From Megamerina dolium (Eukaryota; Arthropoda; Insecta; Diptera; Megamerinidae), in assembly GCA_963854835.1 (NCBI GenBank), contig OY978527.1, positions 33,645,540 through 33,709,539 on the forward strand: a DNA stretch of 64,000 bases, in the 5' to 3' direction. Every line of letters starts with the position of its first letter. Within the stretch, counting starts at the first letter, position 1. Shown one piece after another: positions 1-14,277 of this stretch. The position numbers and the translations under genes were made by a program. A model generated the notes under the pieces. That model was not told where the DNA came from. It searched no databases and saw only the letters and a list, made by a program, of their open reading frames with translations.

Positions 1-3000
1 ATTTTAATAATAAAATTCAATAATATGCAAGCGTTGTTAGTTTGTAAGTCGATTCATGGTTAAATTATAGACCAAACTAAACATGTTTGATAGTAACATG
101 TTACACGAGCTGAGCTGCTAAAAAGAGTGTTGCTAAAAAATCACCCTGTATAAAAAATTCAGAGTCGATCTGGCCTCAAAATATTTTTGTCCAGACGACC
201 ACTAAGTGTTCAAAACATTTTCATCAAAATGCTAACATTTTGTATATATTGCATAACTTGATTATAGTGACCTCCAAGTCGTGTTGAAAAAATGTTCTTT
301 TCAAATTACAATCGAATTTAAAACAAACCAATCCAATCTACATAAAAATAAATTAAATCGAATAAGTATTAATTTATTCCGAGTGATACTGAATTTTTAT
401 TTCATATTTACAGTAATGTTGGTACCCAATACCTATAGAGTAGTACACATAAAGACAAAAAAGAACTTGTTGAAAACAGAAATGAAACATTCACCAACCG
501 CCAACAATTATGAGAAAGTACAAAGAAAATATTTTCATTAGCCTTATTCTTTCAAACTATATGTATATAGTTACTCGTACACTTCATGAATTTCTTTAAA
601 TCGCATTGATATTATGGTACTGAACAAAGAACACAGAAAGACACTTTAAAGATGATAAATAAACACGGTAATTACTATTGTTTTGTTTTTGTATTTTCTT
701 TTGTTTTTTTTTTTAGATGTCATTGTACTTAGTCTTGCTTAGTTTCATGTTGTTATTGTTGTTAAAAATGCTGTTTCTTTAATTTCATTTCTGTTCTGAA
801 TGTTCTGAATGTATGCTGCAAAACAACAAATTTGAATAAATTTGTCTGAAAATATTAAATTGCCCCATAGCAATATTACTAAAGAGCCAAAGACAGCTAA
901 ATATATAATCAGTTACTCTACACCACTAGTCCAGAAGGGCAATAATTACAACCAAGAAAGGATGGCAATTTTTAATATCTTGTCTTGTGTCTGTGTCTAT
1001 GCATACACCCATATATGTGTATTTGTGTGTGTGAGTGTGTGCGAGTGTGATTTTTGCCCACCTGGCAATGTAACGATAACAAAGAGAACATCACATTTTG
1101 TAGGTTTTCGTATTATTATACGTTTATACGTATAAGTAATCCCAGTAACAGTTAGTCCACCCGCATACGCCCTCCATACACAATCATTTCCTATTATGAT
1201 GCTGACTGCGCGCTCTATGACATTTCTTGTTCAACAACAGTGACTGTGCAGCAATAGAGCAAACGGCTAACAATGTTTCTAATGGAATTCATGCTGTGCA
1301 ACATTTATGAGCTAGGCGGAACGAACAAAACGGTTCGGTTGGCCGCAAGATTTTGTTGACTTTTGTTGCTATTTTTATTTTACTTAATTTTTTTTTTTTT
1401 TTCTCTTTTTTGTCTGTCGTCGTCATTCTACCACTTTGTATGATGCCCTTAATTCGTTTATTTGTCGACATTATTTTGCAAGGCAGTTGTCAACTTTTCG
1501 CTACTTACAAATTCAATTTTTTTGTTGCCGGTACTTGGGTACACTCTTTGTTATCACTTATTAGCTGTGAACTTGAGCAGCATCGTTTGTGTGTGTTCGC
1601 ATTTTGTGTTATTCCTAAGAAGTTATTACAGCATTTAAAAAGAAATGATGTTGACATTGGTGTAATAACGATAAATAAGCTTATTTAAATACAATAAACA
1701 TAATCTGTGGGTGGGAGTTCTCTACTTTTCGCAATAAAAGTCACAACAATAAAATGTAAAATGAAAAAATTAAAGTGAAAGCTGTGAATATGGAATTAGT
1801 AACTTATTGTATTCGTATAATGGCGATTAGGTAGACAGAATTTCAATAATGTAAGTTGAGGTAGATTGGAAGGATGATACTTATATCATTATTATTATTA
1901 TTTTTATTTTTTTGTGCGGCGGTGAAGTAAACAAACGGCTGACTCACTAACCTATACCTTACAATTACGGAGTATGAAGTTGAAGACACTAAAAAAAATT
2001 TCCCTTCTATGAGAGACGATAAGCCGTTATAACAATATAGTTAGCATATATTTAGGCTGATACAATGATTGCAAAGAAAAGTCTATGAGTGTCATAAGCA
2101 GCAGCAATCAGGGAGTTCCGGTTTTTGATAACATGTTTGTAAAAGTTCAGCCTGTGGCTCCGCTACATAGTTGCAAAATAAAAGGGGTATTTTAATGAAT
2201 CCAAAACATAGATATTGAAATTAAATCTTACCAGTTTTAAGTATGTACATTTGATAGGAAACCACAAAATAGTCTCAAATAGCAAAAGTACATGGGTTGA
2301 ATATGTTCACAAAAAAGTGCGTATCTATTAAAATCTTTTAAAAGAAATAAGAGAGACCCACAATACCACTGAAATGCGAATAAACGACTGCTTCTAAAGG
2401 TACATATTAGCACAATGAAAAGTAAAAATAAATACAAAAATATATTACATACATAGGCATAGTTTTGAAAAGAAAAAAAAAAAATTATTTTTCAACAGAA
2501 AAACGTACATAATGCCAAAGTAAATACTTGAGATTATCCAATTGAATTGTTCAAGTACGTATGTATGGATGTAAGTGTGTCTGTGCGTGTATTTCAAATG
2601 CTTGCCGCAAAAAGTAATGAAAAGCATTCTGAAGACAGTGGTAAACAACATTGAGACTTTAGCATTCGTACTGAAATTTCCACATACATATACAAGAACA
2701 CCAATATGTACCTAAGTTCTTCTAAATGAGTGAATTCTTTTGATGAGTGTGATTGTAATACGACAGTGTCGTCATCAGATACACTGTACAATTTTCAAAT
2801 TATTTGCAAACACTTTTCAAATGCCATAACTTGAAAAGCATTCCAAATGAACAACAACAACAACAACAACAACAGCAACTATATAAGAACATATTTTATT
2901 TCATTTCATAATAAAATTCTTGCAGGAGTCAATTTTGATACTTGCACATAGATATGTTTAACTTGAGTATGTCTCAAGCACATACCGCAACGCATCGGTA

Positions 3001-3848
3001 ACAGAGATTAACGTAATGCCAAATATATGAAATGCTTATGCCCTATATTCAAGTGCTTGAATTTCCTGTATTTAAATGTAAATCCGAAAAACGAATTAAC
3101 AATTCTTTTTTTTTTTTTGTATAGACTTTGGAGATATAAATTTCTGAATTTTTATTATCATTTTTTTCGGAGATATATTCACATTTTAGATAAAATCTCG
3201 AGTTGAAATGCACGATTAAGTCCCATAAAGTTCAAAGTGAAAGAATGAAGAATTAGCTGGCCATAATTTATTAGAATAGAATTAGAATAGAATTTCGCAA
3301 AATGCTTTTCTACAAAAAATTACAGAGTATCGTCAGTTTTAATTTTTCTCTGACACAAATAATAAAATAAGAAATATTTAATATCTGTATTCTGAATTCG
3401 ATACCATTTTGCTTTAAAAAAAGTGTAACAAACACAAAATGTTTCCTAACACTAATCACCACTTTTAATTTGTATTGTTCCAAATGCAAATGGCAATATG
3501 AAGGGATCAAAGTAAAATGTAGGATCGACAGTAGTGCTGCTCTTAACTGGTGAAACCGGGAATTAACTCGTTTAGGAATCAAGTGCAATCACATTATAAA
3601 AGGAATAAATAGCACTTGAAGAAGAAAGTACAAAATAAGAAGTACTCGAGTAACAAAATAAAAGCAAACACTTCAACTGTCTGTTTGCGTTTGCTCAGCT
3701 CCCGACAAAAATGTGAAACCGAAGAAAGCAACAGCAACAAAACGAAAGTGCACAAGCTAAAAAAGATGTGTGAGAGCGATAGAAGAAAAATTGATTTTGA
3801 GGTTATGCTTTAAAGGAATAAAAATAAAGCAATCTTGAATCAATATTT
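1..3848. other. AT-rich non-coding DNA, no gene seen
   Basis: Both strands show only short reading frames with low-complexity translations rich in F, L, I, K and Y. There are T-runs near 700, 1390 and 3105, a short CAA array near 2851-2874, and a partial direct repeat of the form ATTAGAATAGA near 3270-3294. I see no recognisable transposase, reverse transcriptase or host domain. It is consistent with intron or intergenic DNA of a large fly gene. Confidence 0.6.
2851..2874. repeat. CAA trinucleotide microsatellite
   Basis: About eight near-perfect CAA units. Similar short CAA or GTT runs recur through the window (for example 24024-24047, 56741-56777 and 61660-61683). They are typical of non-coding fly DNA and have no coding frame around them. 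Confidence 0.85.
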
Positions 3849-4101
3849 ATTTGGTAAGTGTGTTGGCCTTCTAATCTGTAAGTCGTGGGTTCAATCACCG
3901 GTTGAAGCATAACATAGCAAATTTGACATCGAAAAGATTTTTCTTGCGAAAGGTCGGCAAGTAACAATTTGCAAAGGAAAAGCTTCTTAAAGAACTCTGT
4001 GACAAAGCTCAGAAAAAGTGATGTGGCAAAAGTTCTGCCGTTTGGAACCGGCTAAAATAGGTAGGTCTCCTCTAATACTGCCCAGTTGTTAAAAATTCAC
4101 T
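3849..4101 (+). mobile_element. tRNA-derived SINE, copy 1 (5' and 3' truncated)
   Basis: The copy begins inside the tRNA-like head (TTGGTAAGTGTGTTGGCC), so the first bases and the A box are missing. A B-box-like GGGTTCAATCACC is kept. The family body follows in order: the GAAAAGATTTTTCTT segment, CGGCAAGTAACAATTTGC, the ACTCTGTGACAAAGCTC segment and TTCTGCCGTTTGGAACCGGC. It fades out after CTCTAATACTG and lacks the usual 3' end with GGCCC and an A/T tail. It was identified by direct comparison with the better copies at 13.9, 40.4 and 48.3 kb. It is probably an old, inactive copy. Confidence 0.85.
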
Positions 4102-7979
<3,878 letters not shown>

Positions 7980-9285
7980 TTATGTTTGTAACCACTTGAG
8001 GGAATCGCCGGAGATATAGAAAAATATATATATCGTCGCTTAAATTTACGTCATCGTCGCTTAAATTTACGATTTAACGATGTCCGTCCGTCCTTCCGAA
8101 TGTCTGTCACCTGGCTGGTTCGCACGATAACGTGAACAAATATTGAGCTATTTTCAAGAAATTTGGTATAAGTAAAACCTTTGATCTAAGGGTACGGAGG
8201 CGGATTGATATTGGGCGTAATCGGTCAGCTGCCACGCCCCCACCAAGCATTCAAAGCGACTAACCACGGAATTTTCAAAATTTTTAATTTGCTATAACTC
8301 ACTTAATGTACCATCTGGCGCAACAATATTTGGCACGTAGAGTTATATTACACTGTTGCATAATCTTACCGGAAATGGGTGAGCCATACTTACTTTTTAT
8401 AGTAGCTCCCATATAAAGTATCTGTACTTCTTTTAAATTGAAACAGCTGTAACTTCTGTAACCTTCGGTCTAGAATATCCATAATTTATGCTTTGATTAA
8501 AATAGTAGCTGGAAATAATCTGGCAAAAAATCAGCGCGCCACGCCTACTTCTTATTGGAGCTCTCACACAAAGTTGCGAAAACTCAAAAGAATGTTAACC
8601 GCAATAACTTACAAACTCTTTAACATAGAACAACCATATTAACGTTAACGATTAACATTGTAAAGGTAACTAGATTTAGAAGAAATGGGCGAGCCACGCC
8701 CACTGTTTATAGTAGGCCCCATACAAAATGACCGAATTTCTTTGAAATTGAAACAGCTGCAACTTCAGCAGTCTTTTGTCTAGAACAACTATAATTGACA
8801 CTTAGATTAATATCGTACTCGGAAGTAATGTGGCATGAAATCAGCACGCCACGCCAACTTTTTAATGGGGCTACCATACAAAGTATCGAAAATTTAGTGA
8901 AATTCAAACCGCTATAACTTACGAACTGTTCAGCGTAGAACAACAAAATTTAAGGTGTTGATTAATATTGCATAGTTAATTAGATTTACAATGAAAAGGT
9001 AAGCCGCACTGACTTTTTATATAGCTCCCATACTAAACGTATGCGTATACTCCTTTAAATTATCCCCTTTAAAATAGCCATAACTTTCAAAATACCTTGT
9101 CAAAGATAACCATAAAAATTGTTCCTCAGAAAACTGATCAGCTACGCCTACTTCTTACTGTAGCTCCCATACAAAGTAGTGGAAATAAAAGAAAAGAATG
9201 AATATTCGAGCAAACTTTTTATATAAATATCTACCTATGCAGGATATAATTTGGTCGGACCCAGCAGACTGGAAGGTGATTTTTC
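7980..9285 (+). mobile_element. DINE-1/Helentron-like non-autonomous element (HINE), copy 1, 5' truncated
   Basis: The sequence starts inside the family's 5' block (CACTTGAGGGAATCGCCGG, GATTTAACGATGTCCGTCC) and lacks the usual terminal TATACCCTGCA. A short GTCY tetranucleotide tract, then CACCTGGCTGGTTCGCACG, then blocks with CCACGCCC motifs follow. CCCATACAAAG-type phrases recur about every 150 bp. It ends with GCAGGATATAATTTGGTCGG and a degraded copy of the terminal hairpin. Known DINE-1/INE-1 elements have GTCY microsatellites and GTGGGCG-type repeats; placing this family with Helentrons is by that resemblance. It has no coding capacity. Internal divergence from the 38.5 and 58.4 kb copies suggests an older insertion. 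Confidence 0.8.
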
Positions 9286-11309
9286 AACAAACAATTTGCT
9301 CTTAACTTAAATTTTATTTTTGACGAAGCAGTCATTACATCTAGTATGAAATAAGTAATTCTTACAGAAAAATACTGAAAGAAACCCATCCCGCAAAGTG
9401 TTTTGTTGTTTTAAATAAAATTCAATTGATACTTGAGAAATTGTGAGAATGAAATATTACTTCAGTGCAACAACTAAGGTTTTAAGCTACCTAGGATTTT
9501 TTAACATTAGCACCAGGGTTAAAAAATATAAATTATAATTAATATATTTGTGAGAATTTTAAATGTTGAAAATGGTTTACAAGTATTTATTTCGCGTGTT
9601 ATATAGAGAAGTATGTACATATATATACATATATACATTCCACAGAATCCCAACAGTAAATGGAAAGCATTTTGTTAACCACTCTTATACTAGTACTATA
9701 ATGAATATAAGAGAAATTGCACTGAAGACATCCTCTTTCAAGTTGTAATTCACCACTAAAGGGAAACAATACGCGATATCTGATTTATTTGCTTTCGCTA
9801 CTGGGGTGCGCATATTTAATAAAAGTGTTTTTTAAGTTCAAGTGGAATCGAGTCCGTTTGAATGCACATTCATACATACAGTATAATACGTACATTTGCT
9901 TGCACATTTATATTCGCTTATGTAAATATGCATTCTTATATGCTCGTTTATGTATCATACCTTAATCATATAGAGTAATTGCACTTTGACACGCATACAA
10001 TCACTTTAGTTATGCATATCATATATGTACATATGTACAAATGCGTGTATAGATACGTAATAATATATACATTTACGTACATCATATAAGCTTTTTATAA
10101 ATGGCTGTTTATGTTTATTCAAGCCTATGTATTATATATATGGAAATGTATATAATCGTGAGCCATAAAGAGATTTATTACAACTGTGTTGCTTATGTTA
10201 CTACTGTTTTTATTTTTTTTTATTTTATTTTTTTTTTATTTGTTATGCTTTGTTATTGCTGACTCCTTGTGATTGTTATTGTTTGTTCGTTATTTGTATA
10301 CTTTTATTACTCCATTATTGTTGTTGAGTCTGTTGCTTCCATCAAAGATACTAGTGAGTATTATGTACGTACATATATAAAATTAAATCAACAAAAAATA
10401 TAGTTTAAATTACATTCTATATGTAAAGAAGAAGTAATAAAATCTGCAATAATAATAACAACAGATATTGTTGTTGTGGTTGTTAGCATGTATGTATAAT
10501 CATTCATTATCATTGGTACATTACAAATACATACGTCTGTTGGCAGTATGTGATTATGCACTTACAAATGCATACATTAATTGCATTACGTTCGTTGGGG
10601 TTTTTTTTTTCATTTGTAATGAATTATCATAAGAACTACGAGTATGTAAAGCTTAATCGTTTATCTTTGAAAAAGAAGTTTAAAATTGTATTTGATGGCG
10701 GTATGGGAATACTAGTCAAAGTGAAACAGTTGAAGAGTTCCTATCCTTGAAAATAAATGGATTTTTCATCTCAGTGTAAATAACATGTTTCAGTAAGTGT
10801 TGTTTTTTTTTTCTTTGAAGAAAATAACGAAAACACTGTTTTCAAAACTTTACGAAGGCTTCATCTAAAAATTCAATACAATTCGAGCACGTAAGCATGT
10901 AAGAATATTGAATGCTCGATAAATTAAAATTGAAGACAATTGCAAGAAATTACTATACAAAGATGCTTTGTTACTTACTTACAAGTTAACGTTGCGCCAT
11001 GTCTGACTTATTCATCTGCCTTACTCTTACCTTTGATATCCCTGTAACCTGGCTTGTGAATTCAATTAGTAGTTCGTTACGGTCAGTTTCGTACGGTCTT
11101 TGATATATGAATGTCTACTCGAATGCAGAAATCTTAGTGCTGCTGGGCTTGGAACACTCTTCTTAAGGGTAGAGACTGGCACTTTTATGGCTGTAACTTC
11201 AGCCATACACTACAATCATTTGATAGGCGAAATACTATTCAACTCCTCCCAATTCATCACGCCGTTATTCCAATCTACGGTCAGCTACCGGGAAGTAGTC
11301 CGTGATTCT
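9286..11309. other. AT-rich non-coding DNA
   Basis: Low-complexity DNA with T-rich runs near 10208-10240 and many TACATA/TGTATG repeats. From about 11040 the composition becomes more GC-rich, with an open + frame leading into the mariner relic at 11310. I could not assign the upstream part of that frame. Confidence 0.5.
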
Positions 11310-11450
11310 GTGAACCGATCACCGATCGCCCAGAAGAAATTGAACGATCGAAAAATGAAAGTACGTGAGGTTTCTGAGGATGTAGGCATCTCAACTGAGC
11401 AAATACTTTACATTTTCCAGGAATATTTGAACATTAATATTTCGACATAA
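11310..11450 (+). pseudogene. mariner-type transposase relic, DNA-binding region
   Basis: A + strand frame ending at 11450 reads LNDRKMKVREVSEDVGISTE followed by QILYIFQEYLN. This matches the second helix-turn-helix of mariner transposases, where a 'DRRxKVRExAExxGIS' phrase is followed by a 'xxILHExL' helix. Only about 45 residues are recognisable. The frame continues upstream to 11100 without resemblance to the family, and there is no catalytic domain downstream, so this is a short decayed fragment. I did not identify its terminal inverted repeats. The subfamily cannot be assigned from so little. Confidence 0.65.
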
Positions 11451-11502
11451 CAAAACATTTAAAAAACTGTATCTATGGAGCAATTTTACAAGCAAAGATT
11501 CT

Positions 11503-11741
11503 GAAAATTTTATAGATTTTGGAAAAAATTTTGTATTCTTATTATTGAAATAAGGCGTGATAAGCTAAAGGAGATGAAAATACGTATGGCCTTTTACACA
11601 AAAACTGACGATTGCCTGTGGTCAAGAATAACAGAAACGAAAATCAATGAATTTGAGAGCATTCAAAACGAAATCATTTTGAATACTCTCAAAAAACCAG
11701 AGATTCCCTCCGATGATCCATGGATGTACGGAAATTGTTAG
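11503..11741 (+). other. unassigned open frame with coding-like composition
   Basis: After a TGA near 11501, a + frame of about 79 codons runs to a TAG at 11741. It contains the phrases IRRDKLKEMKIRMAFYTKTD and KPEIPSDDPWMYGNC. The residues are mixed, unlike the F/L/I/Y-rich noise elsewhere. It could be a relic of an unknown transposable element or a processed-gene scrap. I recognise no family. It also contains a near-perfect 14-bp inverted repeat at 11655-11690, with arms GAGAGCATTCAAAA and TTTTGAATACTCTC, which could be coincidental. Confidence 0.25.
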
Positions 11742-12012
11742 TAAAAATTGTTCGCTTTTACAAATATTCACAAATTTATTTAAGCGGAAAAATAATTTTG
11801 CAATATTTATAATAAATCATATTGAAATTTAATAAAAACATTTTCAATTTTACAAATGAACAAATGAGTTAGTCCAAAATGACTTGTTATAAATTGCTCT
11901 CTAAAGGTCTTTATAGTTTATTTTACTCTAAAACCTACACCAATATATTTTTTATATTTTTATGTTAAAATAATTTCTTAATATAAAAAAAAACCTCGAT
12001 AGCAATTCTTCA

Positions 12013-12279
12013 AAAGCCAGCGGCTGCGCTGGCTACGTCATTTCGAGCGAATGGAAGAACACGCTACAGCTAAGAAGGTGTTATATTCGGAACCCGCTGG
12101 AGGACGACGCAGAAGGGGAAGACCAAACCTCCGGTGGAAAGACCAAGTACTGGAGAACCTGACGGCGCTTGGAATTTCAAACTGGCGCCAGCTAGCGAAG
12201 AACAGAGATGGCTGGTGAAGCATGTTATTTTCGGCCTAAATCGATATTCGGTTGTTATGGACACATAAGTAAGTAAGTA
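12013..12279 (+). mobile_element. 5'-truncated non-LTR retrotransposon (LINE) with 12-bp target-site duplication
   Basis: The + frame from 12018 to the stop at 12216-12218 encodes the extreme C-terminus of a LINE reverse-transcriptase polyprotein. It reads QRLRWLRHFERMEEHATAKK, then a GGRRRRGRPNLRWKDQV motif, then LGISNWRQLAKNRDGW. This basic 'GRPxxRWKDQV ... NWRxxAxDRxGW' tail is typical of many insect endonuclease-reverse transcriptase LINEs. A short 3' UTR with TTCGGCCTAAATCG follows, and the copy ends in ATAAGTAAGTAAGTAAG. AGCAATTCTTCA occurs at 12001-12012 and again at 12280-12291, a perfect 12-bp target-site duplication. The copy is therefore a dead-on-arrival insertion of about 267 bp. 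The same family recurs at 21852-22375. Confidence 0.92.
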
Positions 12280-12291
12280 AGCAATTCTTCA

Positions 12292-13109
12292 CTTCAGATA
12301 ATAATTAACAAATTGAGGGAAAGAAGAAATGAATTCCGATATTCAGAAATCTGTAAAGATCTTTAAGAGGAGCCCAAAGGAGTGATTTATGCTAATTATA
12401 GGTGACGCGCTCATAGAGTGTTTATAAAAGAGATATAGATATGTTAAATATCATATATGGTTTCGTTAAAGATGTCGGCATTTACGAGAGTACATCCATT
12501 TCATTTTTTGTAACCTCTTGTAAGTTTATGACAGTTGGTCTAATGAAAGTAGGCAAAATGTCAAATGAGATATTTTCTGTGAATTATTATTCCATTAATC
12601 GCTGAATCAACTATAAAATTTTCTACTTGTGCAATGGAAAGGTCACGTCCTTAAATTTTTACAGATTTATAAGTATTTTTGCAAACCTTTTCATTTGAAT
12701 AGTATAGAAAATTTCGAAATATTTAAAATAATTTTATTTTTATAAATTTTATTGATTCTTGTTTTGAACAAATAAATATAGCAAGCTCTTCAAACATATT
12801 TTATATTTATATAACAATCATATATTTCGTGAAAAAATTATTTATGACCTAATTTGAAGAAATACTTGGGCATGTGTTAAAAATATCCATTAATATTGGA
12901 TTACTTCTTATCTAACCCTTATATTTTCCATCGAAAATCGTCGTAGGTCGGCGTATATATTTTAGCTAGGACCGAAATTGTCCTAAGCAATATTTAAAAA
13001 TCAAAATTTAATGATTAAAGTAAATTTTTTTACATATGTATGTAGTTTATACTTTATTGGATCTTCTACCTTATGCTTAGAACTAACAATAAATTTTCAA
13101 ATTCGATTT
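12292..13109. other. AT-rich non-coding DNA
   Basis: Nothing recognisable on either strand. A phrase near 12950 (GTCGTAGGTCGGCG) vaguely recalls HINE ends but lacks the GCAGGGTATA partner. Confidence 0.5.
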
Positions 13110-13375
13110 AGCAAAGTAATATGAAAACATATGCAATTATTCGAATTGCCTTCAACTTTAAAACGTCCATTCGTAGGCGTAACGCCAAAGCATTGGAATG
13201 CCTCTCAAGCTTAGCTAAATAGTTCCTAGTTACGATCGGAATGTGTAAGTCTCTGTGGGTATTAGACCTTTGAATGTACCAAAGAGCATTGGTAATCATT
13301 CGAAGCATTCTAGATTGGGCGTTTTTCTACATTTGACGATCCATATAAAAGTTTAGGTCTGGATGAGGGCATAAT
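13110..13375 (-). pseudogene. jockey-like non-LTR reverse transcriptase relic, C-terminal end
   Basis: The minus-strand frame 13308-13108 reads MLRMITNALWYIQRSNTHRD then LHIPIV, and later LAKLERHSNALAL. This matches the conserved C-terminal tail of jockey/I-type LINE polyproteins: a 'LRxITNAPWYVxNxxIHRDLxIPxV' phrase, a spacer, then 'RLxxHPNxLA'. Just upstream on the same strand, LYGSSNVEKRP appears to correspond to the 'QLWGxASxSNIExxQRFQ' segment, broken by frameshift. No other domain survives. This is a different LINE lineage from the copies at 12.0 and 21.9 kb. Confidence 0.75.
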
Positions 13376-13867
13376 ATTTCGAATAAATTTAAATTGTTTT
13401 TAGATTTTTATTTTGTTTAATTTTTAATAAAAATTATTGTTTGATTTTTATTTTTATACTGAAAAAAGTTTTTATGATTTTTCTTCTTCAAGAATAAGTT
13501 ATTTTTTGAGTTTTATTAATATATTTTTTTTTTTTGCTTAGGAATAAAACTTACTTTTTAAATTTAATTTTTTTTTTTTGCTCGAGCAGAATAATAATTT
13601 TTGAATTTTATATTTTTCCCCCAAAAATATAACTGAAAACTTCATAAAACCTTGTTGTTGTGAGCACGATGAACTTTATTTATTTCATTCTCATCTACCA
13701 TTCAAAAAATAAAAATATTTAATGGTTACAATAAAGCGCTTTATCATTTTGATGTACTCAGCTGTGGTTTTGGAAGTTTTGAAAATATAAATTTTTTCAT
13801 TTGAATTTTAAAAATTAATTAAATTCAAAATTGTTTGTGGTTCCTAGATTTTAGAAATTTTTGAAAT
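13376..13867. other. T/A-rich non-coding DNA
   Basis: Very AT-rich with T-runs near 13524 and 13570. No gene or element recognised. Confidence 0.5.
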
Positions 13868-13877
13868 TTAGGAGTTA

Positions 13878-14268
13878 GTGGGTGCCGTAGCTCAGTGGTT
13901 AGTGCGTTGGCCTTCTGATCTGTAGATCGTGGGTTCAATCCCCGGCTGAAGCATAACAAAATTTAATATCGAAAAGATTTTTCTTTCGAACGGTACCCAC
14001 CTGCCGGCAAGAATTGGCAATTTTTCCGGCAGTAACAATTTGCCAAAAGTGCTTCTTAAAAGAGCTCTGTGACAAAAAACTAAGTTAAAGTGATGTCACA
14101 AGAGTTCTGCCGTTCGGAATCGGCTCTTATAAGTAGGCCCCTTCTAATGCTGTACAAATTTAACACGCACAACAGCATTGGAAGAGAAGCTCAGTGGTAT
14201 CACAATGGGCCTTTCTGGCCTAAGTATGTTCTCTCAGAGAGAGGGCAGTCACATAACCTAACCTAACC
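13878..14268 (+). mobile_element. tRNA-derived SINE, copy 2 (full-length, with target-site duplication)
   Basis: This is the best-defined copy. The tRNA-like head starts GGGTGCCGTAGCTCAGTGG (A-box TAGCTCAGTGG) and carries the B-box GGGTTCAATCCC near 13931, followed by CGGCTGAAGCA. The family body has TATCGAAAAGATTTTTC, CGAACGGTACCCACCTG, GGCAGTAACAATTTGCC, AGAGCTCTGTGAC, GATGTCACAAGAGTTCTGCC and ACAGCATTGGAAGAGAAGC. It ends in GTCACATAACCTAACCTAACC. TAGGAGTTA occurs on both sides (13869-13877 and 14269-14277), a perfect 9-bp duplication that fixes the borders. The tail of CCTAA units differs from the ATTTATTT tails of most other copies. The head is not a functional tRNA because no acceptor-stem partner follows the T arm. 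Confidence 0.92.
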
Positions 14269-14277
14269 TAGGAGTTA

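Noticed and set aside
12950..12990. Possible HINE end (GTCGTAGGTCGGCG)
   Set aside because: Lacks the GCAGGGTATA partner and the terminal hairpin; similarity is too short.
14253..14270. Telomere-like CCTAA repeat
   Set aside because: Only three units, located exactly at the tail of a SINE inside its target-site duplication; not an interstitial telomere.
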